Below are positions 1 to 8,463 of a stretch of 64,000 bases of DNA, piece by piece. Position 1 is the first letter of the stretch; each line of letters begins with the position of its first letter. The notes under the pieces were generated by a model, which was not told where the DNA came from, did no database searches, and was given only the letters and a program-made list of their open reading frames with translations. The translations under genes and the position numbers were made by a program. The stretch lies in NCBI RefSeq assembly GCF_006494815.1, contig NZ_CP041091.1, positions 496,001 through 560,000 of the forward strand, read 5' to 3'. The DNA is from Nocardioides sambongensis (GTDB lineage Bacteria; Actinomycetota; Actinomycetes; Propionibacteriales; Nocardioidaceae).

Positions 1-207
1 GTGCCCGAGCAGCAGCCGCTGACCACCGAGCCCTACGGGGTCGGTGTCGGCCCGGATGCCGCGGACCTCGCCGCCTTCGTCAACGCGGTGCTGGAGGACA
101 TGCGCTCCGACGGACGCTGGCAGCGGTCCTACCGCAAGTGGCTGGCGCCGTACCTGGCCGAGGACGCGACCCAGCCGCAACCCGTCCAGCCCTACCGGAG
201 CCGGTGA
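1..207 (+). CDS. ABC transporter solute-binding protein, C-terminal fragment
   Basis: Only the last 68 codons lie in the window; the gene is cut by the left edge, so the codon at base 1 is not its start. The fragment contains a lobe-closing helix and a Trp/Tyr-rich C-terminus (WQRSYRKWLAPYL) typical of family 3 amino-acid-binding proteins. In many actinobacteria a glutamine-binding protein (GlnH) lies just upstream of pknG, and PknG is linked there to glutamate/glutamine metabolism, which supports a GlnH-like role. The stop overlaps a possible GTG of the next gene, so it is probably the first visible cistron of the island. Identity rests mostly on context. Confidence 0.6.
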   Translation: MPEQQPLTTEPYGVGVGPDAADLAAFVNAVLEDMRSDGRWQRSYRKWLAPYLAEDATQPQPVQPYRSR

Positions 208-209
208 CG

Positions 210-1322
210 ATGGCGGGAACCGTCGCGCCTTCGGCGCCCGGCAAGCTCGGCGACGCGCTGGAGCCCGCCGCGATCCAGACCTACCTGGGCGAGCTCGACG
301 CCTGGCTGCGGGTACGACGCGACGAGCTCGACGAGCTCGACGCGGCCGCCCTCGGGGCCGGAAGGGGCGGGGAGCTGGCCGGCGACATGTCGCTGGCGCT
401 GGCGCTGTGGAAGGCGACCAGCGACCGCTACCAGCTGGTCTTCGCCACCTGGGACGGCGGACGGGTGCTGCGCCAGGAGCGGGAGCGGATCTCCGCGCTG
501 ATCTGGGGACGACTGGACGGGGCCACCGAGCTCCCCGGCGGGCTCGCCGTCTCGCTGCCCGAGGCCGGTCGGCTCTGCGACGCGCTCACCGGCCAGCTGC
601 GCACCCGGCTCTCCCTCGTGCCCGGCGCGGACGAGCAGGCCGCCCGGATCCGCGACCTGCGCGCCCAGCTGGAGCGGATCCGCGACCAGGTCGCGCTGGA
701 GCCGGCGAACCAGCGCGACGCCGCCGTGGCACGGCTCGCCGAGCTGATGTCGCGGTTGCAGGCGATCACCGCCAAGGCGGAGCGCGGCGGGGACGTCGGC
801 GGGATGCTCGGACCGTTCGAGGTGGAGGCCACCACCTTCGAGCGGGACCTGATCGTGGGCAACGCCCGCCGCCGCGACGCCCGGGACCAGGTGCTCTCCG
901 CCCGTGAGCTGCGCGCCGACCTGGAGCAGCGCGCCGCGGCCCTGGCCAAGCTCGCCGCCGCTTGCGTGGCCACCGTCGACCCAGCTCCGCGGTATGCGGT
1001 CCCCGACGTGGAAGCGCTCGGGCAGGTCCCGGTCACGCCCGACGAGATCGGCGGCTACCTGCACCGACTCGACCGGGTCTCGCAGGCGCTCGAGCTGGCC
1101 CAGCACGCCTACTCCGACGCGCTCGAGGAATACGCCCGGCTGGTCGGGCTGCTCGACGCGTTCGTGGCGAAGGCCCGTGCCGCCGGTGTCGCGGCCAACC
1201 CCGACCTGGTGGCCAGCGAGCAGCAGGCACGCGACCTGCTCGCCCGCCGCCCGGCGCCGATGGCGGTGGCCCGCCAGCTCGTCACCACCTACCAGACCTG
1301 GCTCGCGAAGGAGACTGCATGA
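210..1322 (+). CDS. Coiled-coil protein of the PknG island
   Basis: A 370-residue protein without signal peptide or membrane helix. It is dominated by heptad-like Leu/Ala/Arg/Glu helices (residues about 35-65, 145-190 and 225-260), suggesting a cytoplasmic coiled-coil scaffold. ATG 210 is used; GTG 204 overlaps the upstream stop (GTGA) and is an alternative. Its stop overlaps the ATG of pknG (ATGA), implying translational coupling. In Mycobacterium the corresponding position holds the membrane protein GlnX; this protein has no membrane segment, so it is not an obvious GlnX. No enzymatic motif was recognised; a structural or adaptor role in the kinase/phosphatase module is inference. Confidence 0.75.
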   Translation: MAGTVAPSAPGKLGDALEPAAIQTYLGELDAWLRVRRDELDELDAAALGAGRGGELAGDMSLALALWKATSDRYQLVFATWDGGRVLRQERERISALIWGRLDGATELPGGLAVSLPEAGRLCDALTGQLRTRLSLVPGADEQAARIRDLRAQLERIRDQVALEPANQRDAAVARLAELMSRLQAITAKAERGGDVGGMLGPFEVEATTFERDLIVGNARRRDARDQVLSARELRADLEQRAAALAKLAAACVATVDPAPRYAVPDVEALGQVPVTPDEIGGYLHRLDRVSQALELAQHAYSDALEEYARLVGLLDAFVAKARAAGVAANPDLVASEQQARDLLARRPAPMAVARQLVTTYQTWLAKETA

Positions 1323-3849
1323 GCACCCCAGGCAGCTGCACCCAGCCGGGCTGCGGCGGACAGATCCTGGACGGCTACTGCGACGTGTGCGGGATGCCGG
1401 GCACGGGCGGCGCCTCCAGCGGCATCGACACCGCCACGGTGGCGCCCACCGCGGCCGCGGGGAGCGGCGTCTCCCGGGCCGACCACGCCGAGATCGGCAC
1501 CGTCCCGGTCGCGCCCTCGCGGGCGGTCAACGGCACGCCGTGCGGTCAACCCGGCTGCAGCGGCTCGATCCTGGACGGCTACTGCGACGTCTGCGGCACG
1601 CCGGCCACCTCCAACGCGGCGGTCGCCGAGGCCAGCGCGCTGGCCACCGCCGCGCACGTGGGGCCCAGTCCCGTCCGCTGGCCGACGCCGATGCCTCGGT
1701 GGCGACCTCGGCCAGCCGCGTGCAGTCCGCCGCGATCGGCTCGCGGCGGGCCGGCCGGGACGGGTCGAGCGCCACGCGTCGTACCCGGGTGGGCTCGCAG
1801 CGGATGCGGGCGGCCCGTCTGGGCGCCGGCCTCACCTCGGTGCCGCCGGCCCCACCGGTGGACGCGGCCAAGGCGATCATGGCCGACCCGCAGGTGCCGG
1901 AGAACCGCCGCAACTGCGCGAAGTGCGGCAACGCGGTCGGCCGCAGCATCGAGGACCAGCCCGGCCGTGCGGAGGGCTTCTGCCCGCAGTGCGGCACCCA
2001 GTTCTCGTTCACGCCCAAGCTCGGCGCCGGCGACCTGGTCGCGAACCAGTACGAGGTCGCCGGGGCGCTCGCCCACGGTGGCCTGGGCTGGATCTACCTG
2101 GCCCGCGACCGCAACGTCTCCAACCGGTGGGTGGTGCTCAAGGGCCTGCTCAACGCCGGCGACCAGGACGCCCTCGCCGCGGCGATCGCCGAGCAGCAGT
2201 TCCTGGCGCAGGTCGAGCACCCGTCGATCGTCGAGATCTACAACTTCGTCACCCACGAGGGTGCCGGCTACATCGTGATGGAGTACGTCGGCGGCAAGTC
2301 GCTGAAGCAGATCCTCAAGCAGCGGATCGCCGCCAACCACGGGTCCTACGACCCGTTGCCGGTGGACCAGGCGCTCGCCTACATCCTCGAGCTGCTGCCG
2401 GCCTTCTCCTACCTGCACGACCTGGGCCTGGTCTACTGCGACTTCAAGCCGGACAACATGATCCAGGTCGGCGACGCGATGAAGCTGATCGACCTCGGCG
2501 GCGTGCGGCGGATCGACGACCAGGAGTCCGCGATCTACGGCACCGTCGGCTACCAGGCCCCGGAGGTGGCCGAGGTCGGCCCGTCGGTCGCCTCCGACAT
2601 CTACACGATCGGCCGCACCCTGGTGGTGCTGTGCATGGAGTTCCGCGGTTACCAGAGCACCTACCTGCACTCGCTGCCGCCGGTGGCGTCGACCCCGCTC
2701 TTCGTCGAGTACGACTCGCTGTACTGGCTGATCGCCAAGTGCTGTGCCCCGGACCCGGCGGACCGGTTCGCCTCGGTCGACGAGCTGCGCACCCAGGTGC
2801 TCGGCGTGCTGCGCGAGGTGGTCGCACGCGACCATCCGGGCACGTCGCTGACCAGCGCCGCGTCGGTGCACTTCGAGTCCCCGGCCACCGCCCGTCCGAT
2901 CGTCGAGTGGAGCCAGCTCCCGGAGCTGCGCGAGGACACCACCGACCCCCAGCACGCCTGGCTCTCCACGGTCGGCACCGACGACCCCGGCCAACGGCTG
3001 CGGGACCTCCAGGCGGCCCCGGTGGACTCCGCCGAGGTGTGGCTGGCCCGCGCCCGGGCCGCCCTCGAGCTCGGCAACAGCGTGCAGGCGCGGGCCTTCG
3101 CGGCCAGCCTGCTCTCCCAGGATCCGTGGGAGTGGCGGGCACTGTGGGTGGAGGGACTGGCGGCCGTGCAGGCCGACGACTTCGAGACCGCGAAGGCCTC
3201 GTTCAACGCGGTCTACCAGCAGGTCCCCGGCGAGCTCGCGCCCAAGCTGGCGCTGGCGTTCGCCTGCGAGCACGGCGGCCGGCCGGCCGTCGCGGAGAGC
3301 CTCTACCAGGTCTGCGCCACCACCGACGCGGCCTACGTGCCCTCCGCCGCCTTCGGTACGGCGCGGGTGCGGGCGGCCTCCGGGGACACCGCCGGTGCCG
3401 TCGCGGCGCTGGACCAGGTGCCGACCACGAGCCGCGGCTACACCGAGAGCCGACAGCAGCGTGCCGAGGTGCTGCTGGCCGGGAGCGCGCAGGACATCGC
3501 GGTCCTCGACCAGGCGATGCGCACCGTCGAGCGGGCGAGCATGGACAGCACCACCCAGCAGCGCTACGTCGTCCGGATCCTGACCGAGGCGCTGCCCGTA
3601 GTGAGCGGGACCCCGGGCCCCGGGACCACCGGTACTCCCGGGAGCGGCAGTGCCGGTGTCGGCGGGCCCGGCAGGAAGGACGGTCCACGGGGCGCGGGCT
3701 CGATCGGCTCGGTCGAGGCCACCGAGCAGGGGGTCCGCGACGGGTTGGAGGCGGCCTTGCGATCCTTGGCGCGCGACACCCCCGACCTGCACGAGCGCGT
3801 GGACCTGGTGAACCGGGCCAATGCGATCCGGAACTGGAGCCTGACATGA
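1319..3849 (+). CDS. pknG: PknG-type Ser/Thr protein kinase (one apparent frameshift)
   Basis: Soluble kinase with zinc-binding N-terminus and TPR C-terminus, about 843 residues if the frameshift is repaired. The N-terminus carries two near-identical knuckles ending in ILDGYCDVCG (near 1366 and 1570), then a rubredoxin-like pair CAKCG...FCPQCG (1915-1995). Kinase motifs follow: the Gly-rich loop, a VVLKG lysine (about 2135), YCDFKPDNM as catalytic loop (2434-2460) and DLG in place of DFG (2491), as in PknG. A TPR-like region runs from about 2990 to 3500. The frame changes in the GGGG at 1660-1663; one extra G joins both halves without loss, so a sequencing indel is likely. In mycobacteria PknG phosphorylates an FHA regulator (GarA) and controls glutamate metabolism; the FHA protein at 6387 is a candidate substrate. 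Overlaps the next gene by ATGA. Confidence 0.9.
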
Positions 3850-5111
3850 GCACGGTCTGCGCGGCCTGCGGCGCGACGGCGCCCGGCACCGCCCGCTTCT
3901 GCGAGAGCTGCGGCGCCCCGCTCGCCGGTGCCCCGGCGGCGCCCGCGCCGCCACCGGTCCGACCGGGGAGCGACGACCCGATGGGGGACGCGCCGATCAG
4001 CGCCCCCACCCGGATGCCGTCCGCGGCGCTCTCCGACCCGGTGCCGGCGATGACCCGACGGCCGTGTGCGGAGTGCGGGGGAGAGGTCGGCCCCGACCTC
4101 TACTGCATGGAGTGCGGGACGAAGGCGCCGAGCGAGCGGGACCACTTCCGTGAGCGCCCCGCCGCGTGGGTCGCGGGCGTCTGCGACCGCGGCATCACCC
4201 ACGCCCGCAACGAGGACGCGATGGCGCTGCTGGCCGGTGCGCGTCCCGGCTCCCGGGCGGTGCTCGTGGTGCTCGACGGCGTGTCGAACTCGATCGACTC
4301 CGACGTGGCCTCGCTGGCCGGGGCGCATGCGGCGCGCGACGTCCTCCGGATGCCGCTGCCCGTCGGGCTGGGCACCGAGGAGAGCCGTGCCGCGGCGGCA
4401 CGCAAGGTGTTCGACACCACCGTCCGGGCGGCCAACACCGCGATCGTGGCCACCACCGACCCGGACTCGCCGAATCCGGCGTCGGCGACGTTGGCGGTCG
4501 CCGTGGTCGAGGGGCAGCGGGTGCATGTCGCCAACATCGGCGACTCCCGTGCCTACTGGCTGCCCGACGTCGGCGACGGCGTCCAGCTCAGCACCGACGA
4601 CTCGCTCGCCCAGACCCAGATCGCGGCCGGAGCGCCGCGGGCGGTCGCCGAGGCCTCGCCGCAGGCGCACGCCATCACCAAGTGGCTGGGGCGGGACAGC
4701 CCGGACCTCACGCCACACCTGGTCACCCGCGACCTGGACGCCGCCGGCTGGGTGATGGTCTGCTCCGACGGACTGTGGAACTACGCCTCGGAGCCGGCCG
4801 ACCTGGCCGCCCAGGTGGCTGCGGCCGGCACCACCGACCCCGCCGAGCTGGCGATAGCCCTGGTCGGCTTCGCCCACGACTGCGGCGGACAGGACAACAT
4901 CACGGTGGCGCTGGCCCGGATCGAGCCGGCCGACGACGGGTCCGCCGCACCACCCGCGGTGGGCGTCGCCGCCGTCGGGCAGAATGCCGGGCAGACGGAG
5001 CAGTCCGGTGCCGGACCGGCCGACCCGGTGGTCGACGTACCCGACCGGACCGACGCCCCCGAGTTGCCCGAGTTGCCCGACCACTCCCAGGGAGGTCCCA
5101 GCGATGGCTGA
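3846..5111 (+). CDS. PP2C-family protein phosphatase with N-terminal zinc ribbons
   Basis: A 421-residue metal-dependent Ser/Thr phosphatase. The N-terminus holds two zinc ribbons: CAACG...FCESCG at residues about 5-25 and CAECG...YCMECG at about 75-97. The PP2C domain (about 105-360) has the metal-binding aspartates in LVVLDGVSNS and NIGDSRAYW, SDGLWNY, and the terminal GGQDNITVAL motif. A low-complexity acidic/Pro tail follows. It begins at ATG 3846, overlapping the kinase stop, and ends 8 nt inside the next gene. It is the natural partner that would reverse PknG phosphorylation; the shared ribbons suggest both enzymes dock on the same partner (inference). Confidence 0.88.
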   Translation: MSTVCAACGATAPGTARFCESCGAPLAGAPAAPAPPPVRPGSDDPMGDAPISAPTRMPSAALSDPVPAMTRRPCAECGGEVGPDLYCMECGTKAPSERDHFRERPAAWVAGVCDRGITHARNEDAMALLAGARPGSRAVLVVLDGVSNSIDSDVASLAGAHAARDVLRMPLPVGLGTEESRAAAARKVFDTTVRAANTAIVATTDPDSPNPASATLAVAVVEGQRVHVANIGDSRAYWLPDVGDGVQLSTDDSLAQTQIAAGAPRAVAEASPQAHAITKWLGRDSPDLTPHLVTRDLDAAGWVMVCSDGLWNYASEPADLAAQVAAAGTTDPAELAIALVGFAHDCGGQDNITVALARIEPADDGSAAPPAVGVAAVGQNAGQTEQSGAGPADPVVDVPDRTDAPELPELPDHSQGGPSDG

Positions 5112-6390
5112 GTTCACCGCCGCCGTCTACCAGAACGAGTTCCTGCCCGACGGTGGGACGGACGTGAACGCGATCGTGACGGTCAGCTGCACCGGCGCGG
5201 GCACCGCCGGGCAGGCGGGCTCGGGGGATGCCGGCGAGATCATCATCGTCGACACCTCCGGGTCGATGGGGCCGGCCACGATGGAGGCCGCCAAGGATGC
5301 GGCCAAGGCAGCGCTGGCCGAGATCGTCGACGGCACGTGGTTCGCGGTGATCGCCGGCGCGGACCGGGCGATGCTCGCCTACCCTCCGGTGACCTCCGGG
5401 CCGGGCATGGTCCAGATGGACAGCCGGGTCCGCAACCAGGCGATGTCGGCGATCGACCGCTTCGTCGGCAGCGGCGGCACGGCGATCAGCACCTGGCTCG
5501 ACCTCGCCGGGCAGCTCTTCAGCTCCGTCCCGAGCGTCTCGCAGCGCCACGTGCTGCTGCTGACCGACGGTGAGAACCGGGAGCGGCCGGGGCGCCTGGA
5601 CGACGCGATCAACCGGGCCACCGGCTACTTCCAGGCCGACTGCCGCGGTGCCGGGACCGACTGGCAGGTCGCCGAGATCCGCCGCATCGCCCAGGCCCTG
5701 CTCGGATCGGTCGACATCATCCCGCGCCCGGACCAGATGCGCGCGGAGTTCCAGGCGATCATGCGCAAGTCGATGTCGCGCGGGGTGGCGGACGCCAACC
5801 TCCGGGTCTGGACCCCGCAGGGCGCCCAGATCCTGTTCGTGCGGCAGGTGTCGCCGACGGTCGAGGACCTCACCGCGCGACGCACGCCGGTGAACCCGCT
5901 CACCGGCGACTACCCGACCGGTGCGTGGTCGGACGAGTCCCGCGACTACCACGTCGCGGTCCGGGTCGCCGCCAAGGCGGTCGGCCAGGAGCAGCTCGCC
6001 GCCCGGATCCAGCTCGCCCTCGGCGACGACATCGTCACCCAGGGACTGATCAAGGCCACCTGGTCCTCCAACTCCGAGCTGACCACCCGGATCGACCAGC
6101 AGGTCGCCCACTACACCGGGCAGACCGAGCTGGCCGCCGCGATCCAGGAGGGCCTGGCCGCGAAGGCGGCCGGCGACGAGGCCACCGCCACCACCAAGCT
6201 CGGACGCGCCGTCGCGCTGGCCGCCGCCACCGGGAACGCCGAGGCCACCACCAAGCTGCGCAAGGTCGTCGAGGTCGAGAACGAGGCGGACGGCACCGTG
6301 CGGCTGAGGCGCGCGGTGGACAAGGCCGACGAGATGGCGCTGGACACCGCGTCGACCAAGACCACGCGGATCCGCAAGGACCCAGCATGA
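5104..6390 (+). CDS. vWA domain protein (TerY-like)
   Basis: A 428-residue protein with a von Willebrand factor A domain at residues about 40-215. The MIDAS motif DTSGSM is intact and LLTDGEN is the conserved downstream strand, so it should bind a divalent metal and a protein ligand. No signal peptide or membrane helix is visible, so it is probably cytoplasmic. A C-terminal helical region (about 345-425) is rich in Ala, Lys and Thr. It overlaps its neighbours (8 nt upstream, ATGA downstream). A vWA protein with a kinase and a PP2C phosphatase recalls the TerY-P triad described for tellurite/stress systems; that analogy is inference from domain content. Confidence 0.85.
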   Translation: MAEFTAAVYQNEFLPDGGTDVNAIVTVSCTGAGTAGQAGSGDAGEIIIVDTSGSMGPATMEAAKDAAKAALAEIVDGTWFAVIAGADRAMLAYPPVTSGPGMVQMDSRVRNQAMSAIDRFVGSGGTAISTWLDLAGQLFSSVPSVSQRHVLLLTDGENRERPGRLDDAINRATGYFQADCRGAGTDWQVAEIRRIAQALLGSVDIIPRPDQMRAEFQAIMRKSMSRGVADANLRVWTPQGAQILFVRQVSPTVEDLTARRTPVNPLTGDYPTGAWSDESRDYHVAVRVAAKAVGQEQLAARIQLALGDDIVTQGLIKATWSSNSELTTRIDQQVAHYTGQTELAAAIQEGLAAKAAGDEATATTKLGRAVALAAATGNAEATTKLRKVVEVENEADGTVRLRRAVDKADEMALDTASTKTTRIRKDPA

Positions 6391-7208
6391 GCTCTGTCTG
6401 CCCGTCCGGGCACGACTCGTCCGCCGACGACTACTGCGATGTCTGCGGACTGCCGATCGACTCCTCGGCCGCGACCCCGGCCGACCCCGGTGCGCCCGCC
6501 GGAGGCGGGGCCGAGCAGGTCAGTGCCGCGGACACCGCCGCGACCGCGCCGGAGGAGGAGAGCGCGGACTGCCCCAACTGCCAGGCGGCCAACCCGCCCG
6601 ACGCGCTCTTCTGCGAGGCCTGCGGCTACGACTTCACCACCGGCACCATGCCGCGTCCGGTCGAGCCCGCGCCGCTCGACCTCTCCGTCTTCGGCATCCC
6701 CGACCCGTCGGCACCGGCCACACCGGTGGGGGAGACCGGGCAGGCCGGGCAGGCCGGCCAGGCCGGGACCCAGGACGCCCCCGAGCCGGTCGCGCCGCGA
6801 CTCGAGGCAGCCTGGGTGGCCGAGGTCTGGATCGATCCCGACTGGTACGACGAGCAGGACAGCGACGACCCGTTGCCCTCGGCCGGCGTGCCGGAGGTGG
6901 TCCCGATCCGCACCAGGTCGGTGCTCGTCGGACGGGCCTCCCGCAGCCGCGGCATCGACCCGGACATCGAGCTCGGCAGTGACACCGGGATCAGCCGCCG
7001 CCACTGCCAGCTCACCACCGACGGGACGCGTTGGTGGGTCGAGGACCTGGGCTCCTCCAACGGCACCTACGTGGGCGGCTCGATCGGCGCGCTGCCGGCG
7101 ATGCCGATCACGCCCGGCGAGAAGCGCGAGATCGCCCCGGACGAGCGGCTCTACCTCGGTGCCTGGACCCGGATCGTGGTCCGCCGCGCCCAACCCGGCG
7201 AGATCTGA
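6387..7208 (+). CDS. FHA domain protein with zinc knuckles
   Basis: A 273-residue phosphothreonine-binding protein. The N-terminus repeats the knuckle seen in PknG (CPSGH...YCDVCG, residues 4-21), then a second ribbon (CPNC...FCEACG, about 59-77). An Ala/Gln/Gly linker leads to a C-terminal FHA domain (about 175-265) with the signature residues: GR, the S of SRRH, and SSNGT, which contact phospho-Thr. It closes the island and starts by ATGA overlap. FHA proteins are classic PknG targets (GarA/OdhI), but those have a phosphorylatable N-terminal peptide and no zinc knuckles, so this is not a straightforward GarA. Confidence 0.87.
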   Translation: MSSVCPSGHDSSADDYCDVCGLPIDSSAATPADPGAPAGGGAEQVSAADTAATAPEEESADCPNCQAANPPDALFCEACGYDFTTGTMPRPVEPAPLDLSVFGIPDPSAPATPVGETGQAGQAGQAGTQDAPEPVAPRLEAAWVAEVWIDPDWYDEQDSDDPLPSAGVPEVVPIRTRSVLVGRASRSRGIDPDIELGSDTGISRRHCQLTTDGTRWWVEDLGSSNGTYVGGSIGALPAMPITPGEKREIAPDERLYLGAWTRIVVRRAQPGEI

Positions 7209-7292
7209 GGCGAGCCCGGCCCAGTCGCGCGCACCCGGGCCGGATCACCCGGTCGGACCCACCCGGGGCGCACGCGGCGGCGCGCGGAGGAC

Positions 7293-7862
7293 TCAGCGGC
7301 GGGTGGCCAGGATCAGCGCGGCGTCCGGCGCGGTCATCAGCTCCACGGCGGTGAACCGCTCGTCGGTCAGCCACCGCTCCCGCTGGATGTCGACCCGGCC
7401 GTCGGTGATCGGCGGCCACATCTGGCACGGCACGAAGTCGTCGAGGACGACCAGGCCGCCGGGCTCCACCAGCTCGGCCAGCCGGTCCACGTCCCCGGCG
7501 TCGGGGTTGCCGGAGTCCAGGAACAGCAGCGAGTAGGGACCCTTGTCCATCAGGGTGGACCAGTCCGCGGCGAGCACGTCGACCAACGGGTCGTCGGTGA
7601 AGATCTTCGCGGCCGCCCGGGCCAGCTTGGGGTCGAGCTCGGCGGTGATGATGCGTGCCTTGTCGTTGCGCACGCCTGAGCGCAGCCACGCGGTCCCGAC
7701 ACCGCAGCCGGTGCCGAACTCCGCCATGGTGCCCTCGCGGGTGGCCGCCAGCGCGGCGAGCAGGCGCCCGGTCTCGTTGCGGCAGAACGACACGTAGCCC
7801 GAGCGGCGCGACACGTCGAAGGCGCGCTGCACGACGGCAGGGAGGTCGGGGTTCGCGCTCAT
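7293..7862 (-). CDS. SAM-dependent O-methyltransferase-like protein
   Basis: A 189-residue class I methyltransferase on the minus strand. The SAM-binding motif EFGTGCGVGTAW lies at residues about 45-57, an acidic strand end TAELD at about 75, and LLFLDSG at about 115 corresponds to the active-site strand of small O-methyltransferases. The start at 7862 (MSANPDLP) follows from where similarity to the family begins. It is transcribed divergently from the leuB leader, so 7863-7960 holds both promoters. The substrate cannot be told. Confidence 0.7.
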   Translation of the reverse strand: MSANPDLPAVVQRAFDVSRRSGYVSFCRNETGRLLAALAATREGTMAEFGTGCGVGTAWLRSGVRNDKARIITAELDPKLARAAAKIFTDDPLVDVLAADWSTLMDKGPYSLLFLDSGNPDAGDVDRLAELVEPGGLVVLDDFVPCQMWPPITDGRVDIQRERWLTDERFTAVELMTAPDAALILATRR

Positions 7863-7945
7863 GCGGAGAGTCTTCCATCCTGGTACGAATGTCTCGACAT
7901 GCGAACACGTCGTGGAATTCGGCGGACAGCGGCCGGCGGACGTCG

Positions 7946-7960
7946 TACTGTCGTCGCACC
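7946..7960 (+). promoter_or_regulatory. Probable leaderless promoter of the leuB leader
   Basis: TACTGT at 7946-7951 ends 9 nt before the ATG at 7961, so RNA would begin at or just before the start codon. The same arrangement recurs at many starts in the window. No experimental start site is known. Confidence 0.4.
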
Positions 7961-8005
7961 ATGCGGAGCGCTCTTCTCGTAATCGTGCGCCGCGGCGGGG
8001 CCTGA
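7961..8005 (+). CDS. Leader peptide MRSALLVIVRRGGA (branched-chain attenuator)
   Basis: A 14-codon reading frame, ATG 7961 to TGA 8003-8005, with five consecutive branched-chain codons: Leu-Leu-Val-Ile-Val (7973-7987). Such short Leu/Val/Ile-rich leaders act in transcription attenuation of ilv and leu operons, including actinobacterial ilvB and leuA. The stop codon sits inside overlapping stems: CCGCGGCG (about 7990-7997) can pair with CGCCGCGG (about 8018-8025), enclosing GGCCT/AGGCC. The nearest branched-chain gene downstream is leuB at 8464. No T-rich intrinsic terminator is obvious before it, so the exact mechanism is open. Confidence 0.6.
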   Translation: MRSALLVIVRRGGA

Positions 8006-8269
8006 GAGAGGCCACCTCGCCGCGGTGTTCGTGGCGTTCCCACTCCGCGCGTGGCTTCTCCTCATCTGAATGAAGCCCCGGAGCTCACCTCCGCAGCGGG
8101 TCCCATCGGCCGGACCCCGCGCGACCCGCATCTCCGACGCAGTCGACCTCGTGCGATCCACGAGATGACGCCCCACCCGTTGCGGTGGGTCACCCCCGGG
8201 GCCGGCACCACCCCGGTTCGTCATCGAACCACCACCGATCAGCACGCATTCGACCCGAAGGACTTCACC
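8006..8269 (+). promoter_or_regulatory. Structured untranslated leader upstream of leuB
   Basis: The stretch between the leader peptide and the 60-codon gene is probably transcribed RNA. Besides the stem around 7990-8025 it can form GGGTCC/GGACCC (8098-8103 with 8112-8117), CTCGTG/CACGAG (about 8149-8165) and CCCACC/GGTGGG (about 8174-8191). None is followed by a T run. An AAGGA ribosome site lies about 8 nt before ATG 8270. It is compatible with attenuation or translational control; no known riboswitch class was recognised. Confidence 0.4.
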
Positions 8270-8452
8270 ATGTACGCGATGTACCCCGACTGGTCCGGCA
8301 CCGAGTGGGGCCCGGCCAAGCACGACCCCGAGCACCCCTTCCGTCGCGAGGCAGCCACCGGGCGTAACGCCCTGCAGGCCGCGTTCGGCGGCGGCAACGG
8401 CGCCGCGCTTGACCTGCGAGACGCGGACGAGAACCGCCCCGACGACAACTAA
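8270..8452 (+). CDS. Small protein of unknown function upstream of leuB
   Basis: A 60-residue frame starting [14 protein letters not shown], with an AAGGA-type ribosome site upstream. It ends 11 nt before the leuB start, so it is probably cotranscribed. The composition is acidic/polar with an aromatic N-terminus and a Gly/Asn/Asp-rich C-terminus ([21 protein letters not shown] in part). There is no signal peptide, membrane helix or known motif. It lies between the branched-chain leader and leuB, so it may be a small regulatory protein or a translated spacer; no function can be assigned. An in-frame ATG at 8165 would lengthen it but lacks a ribosome site. Confidence 0.5.
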   Translation: MYAMYPDWSGTEWGPAKHDPEHPFRREAATGRNALQAAFGGGNGAALDLRDADENRPDDN

Positions 8453-8463
8453 CGTTTCCGACC

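Noticed and set aside
1660..1663. Programmed ribosomal frameshift in pknG
   Set aside because: There is no slippery heptamer or stimulatory structure, and identical losses occur in seven unrelated genes; an indel error is simpler.
1579..3954. 791-codon open frame on the minus strand opposite pknG
   Set aside because: Its translation is Arg/Gly/His-rich with no motifs and mirrors the high third-position GC of pknG; a shadow of the kinase.
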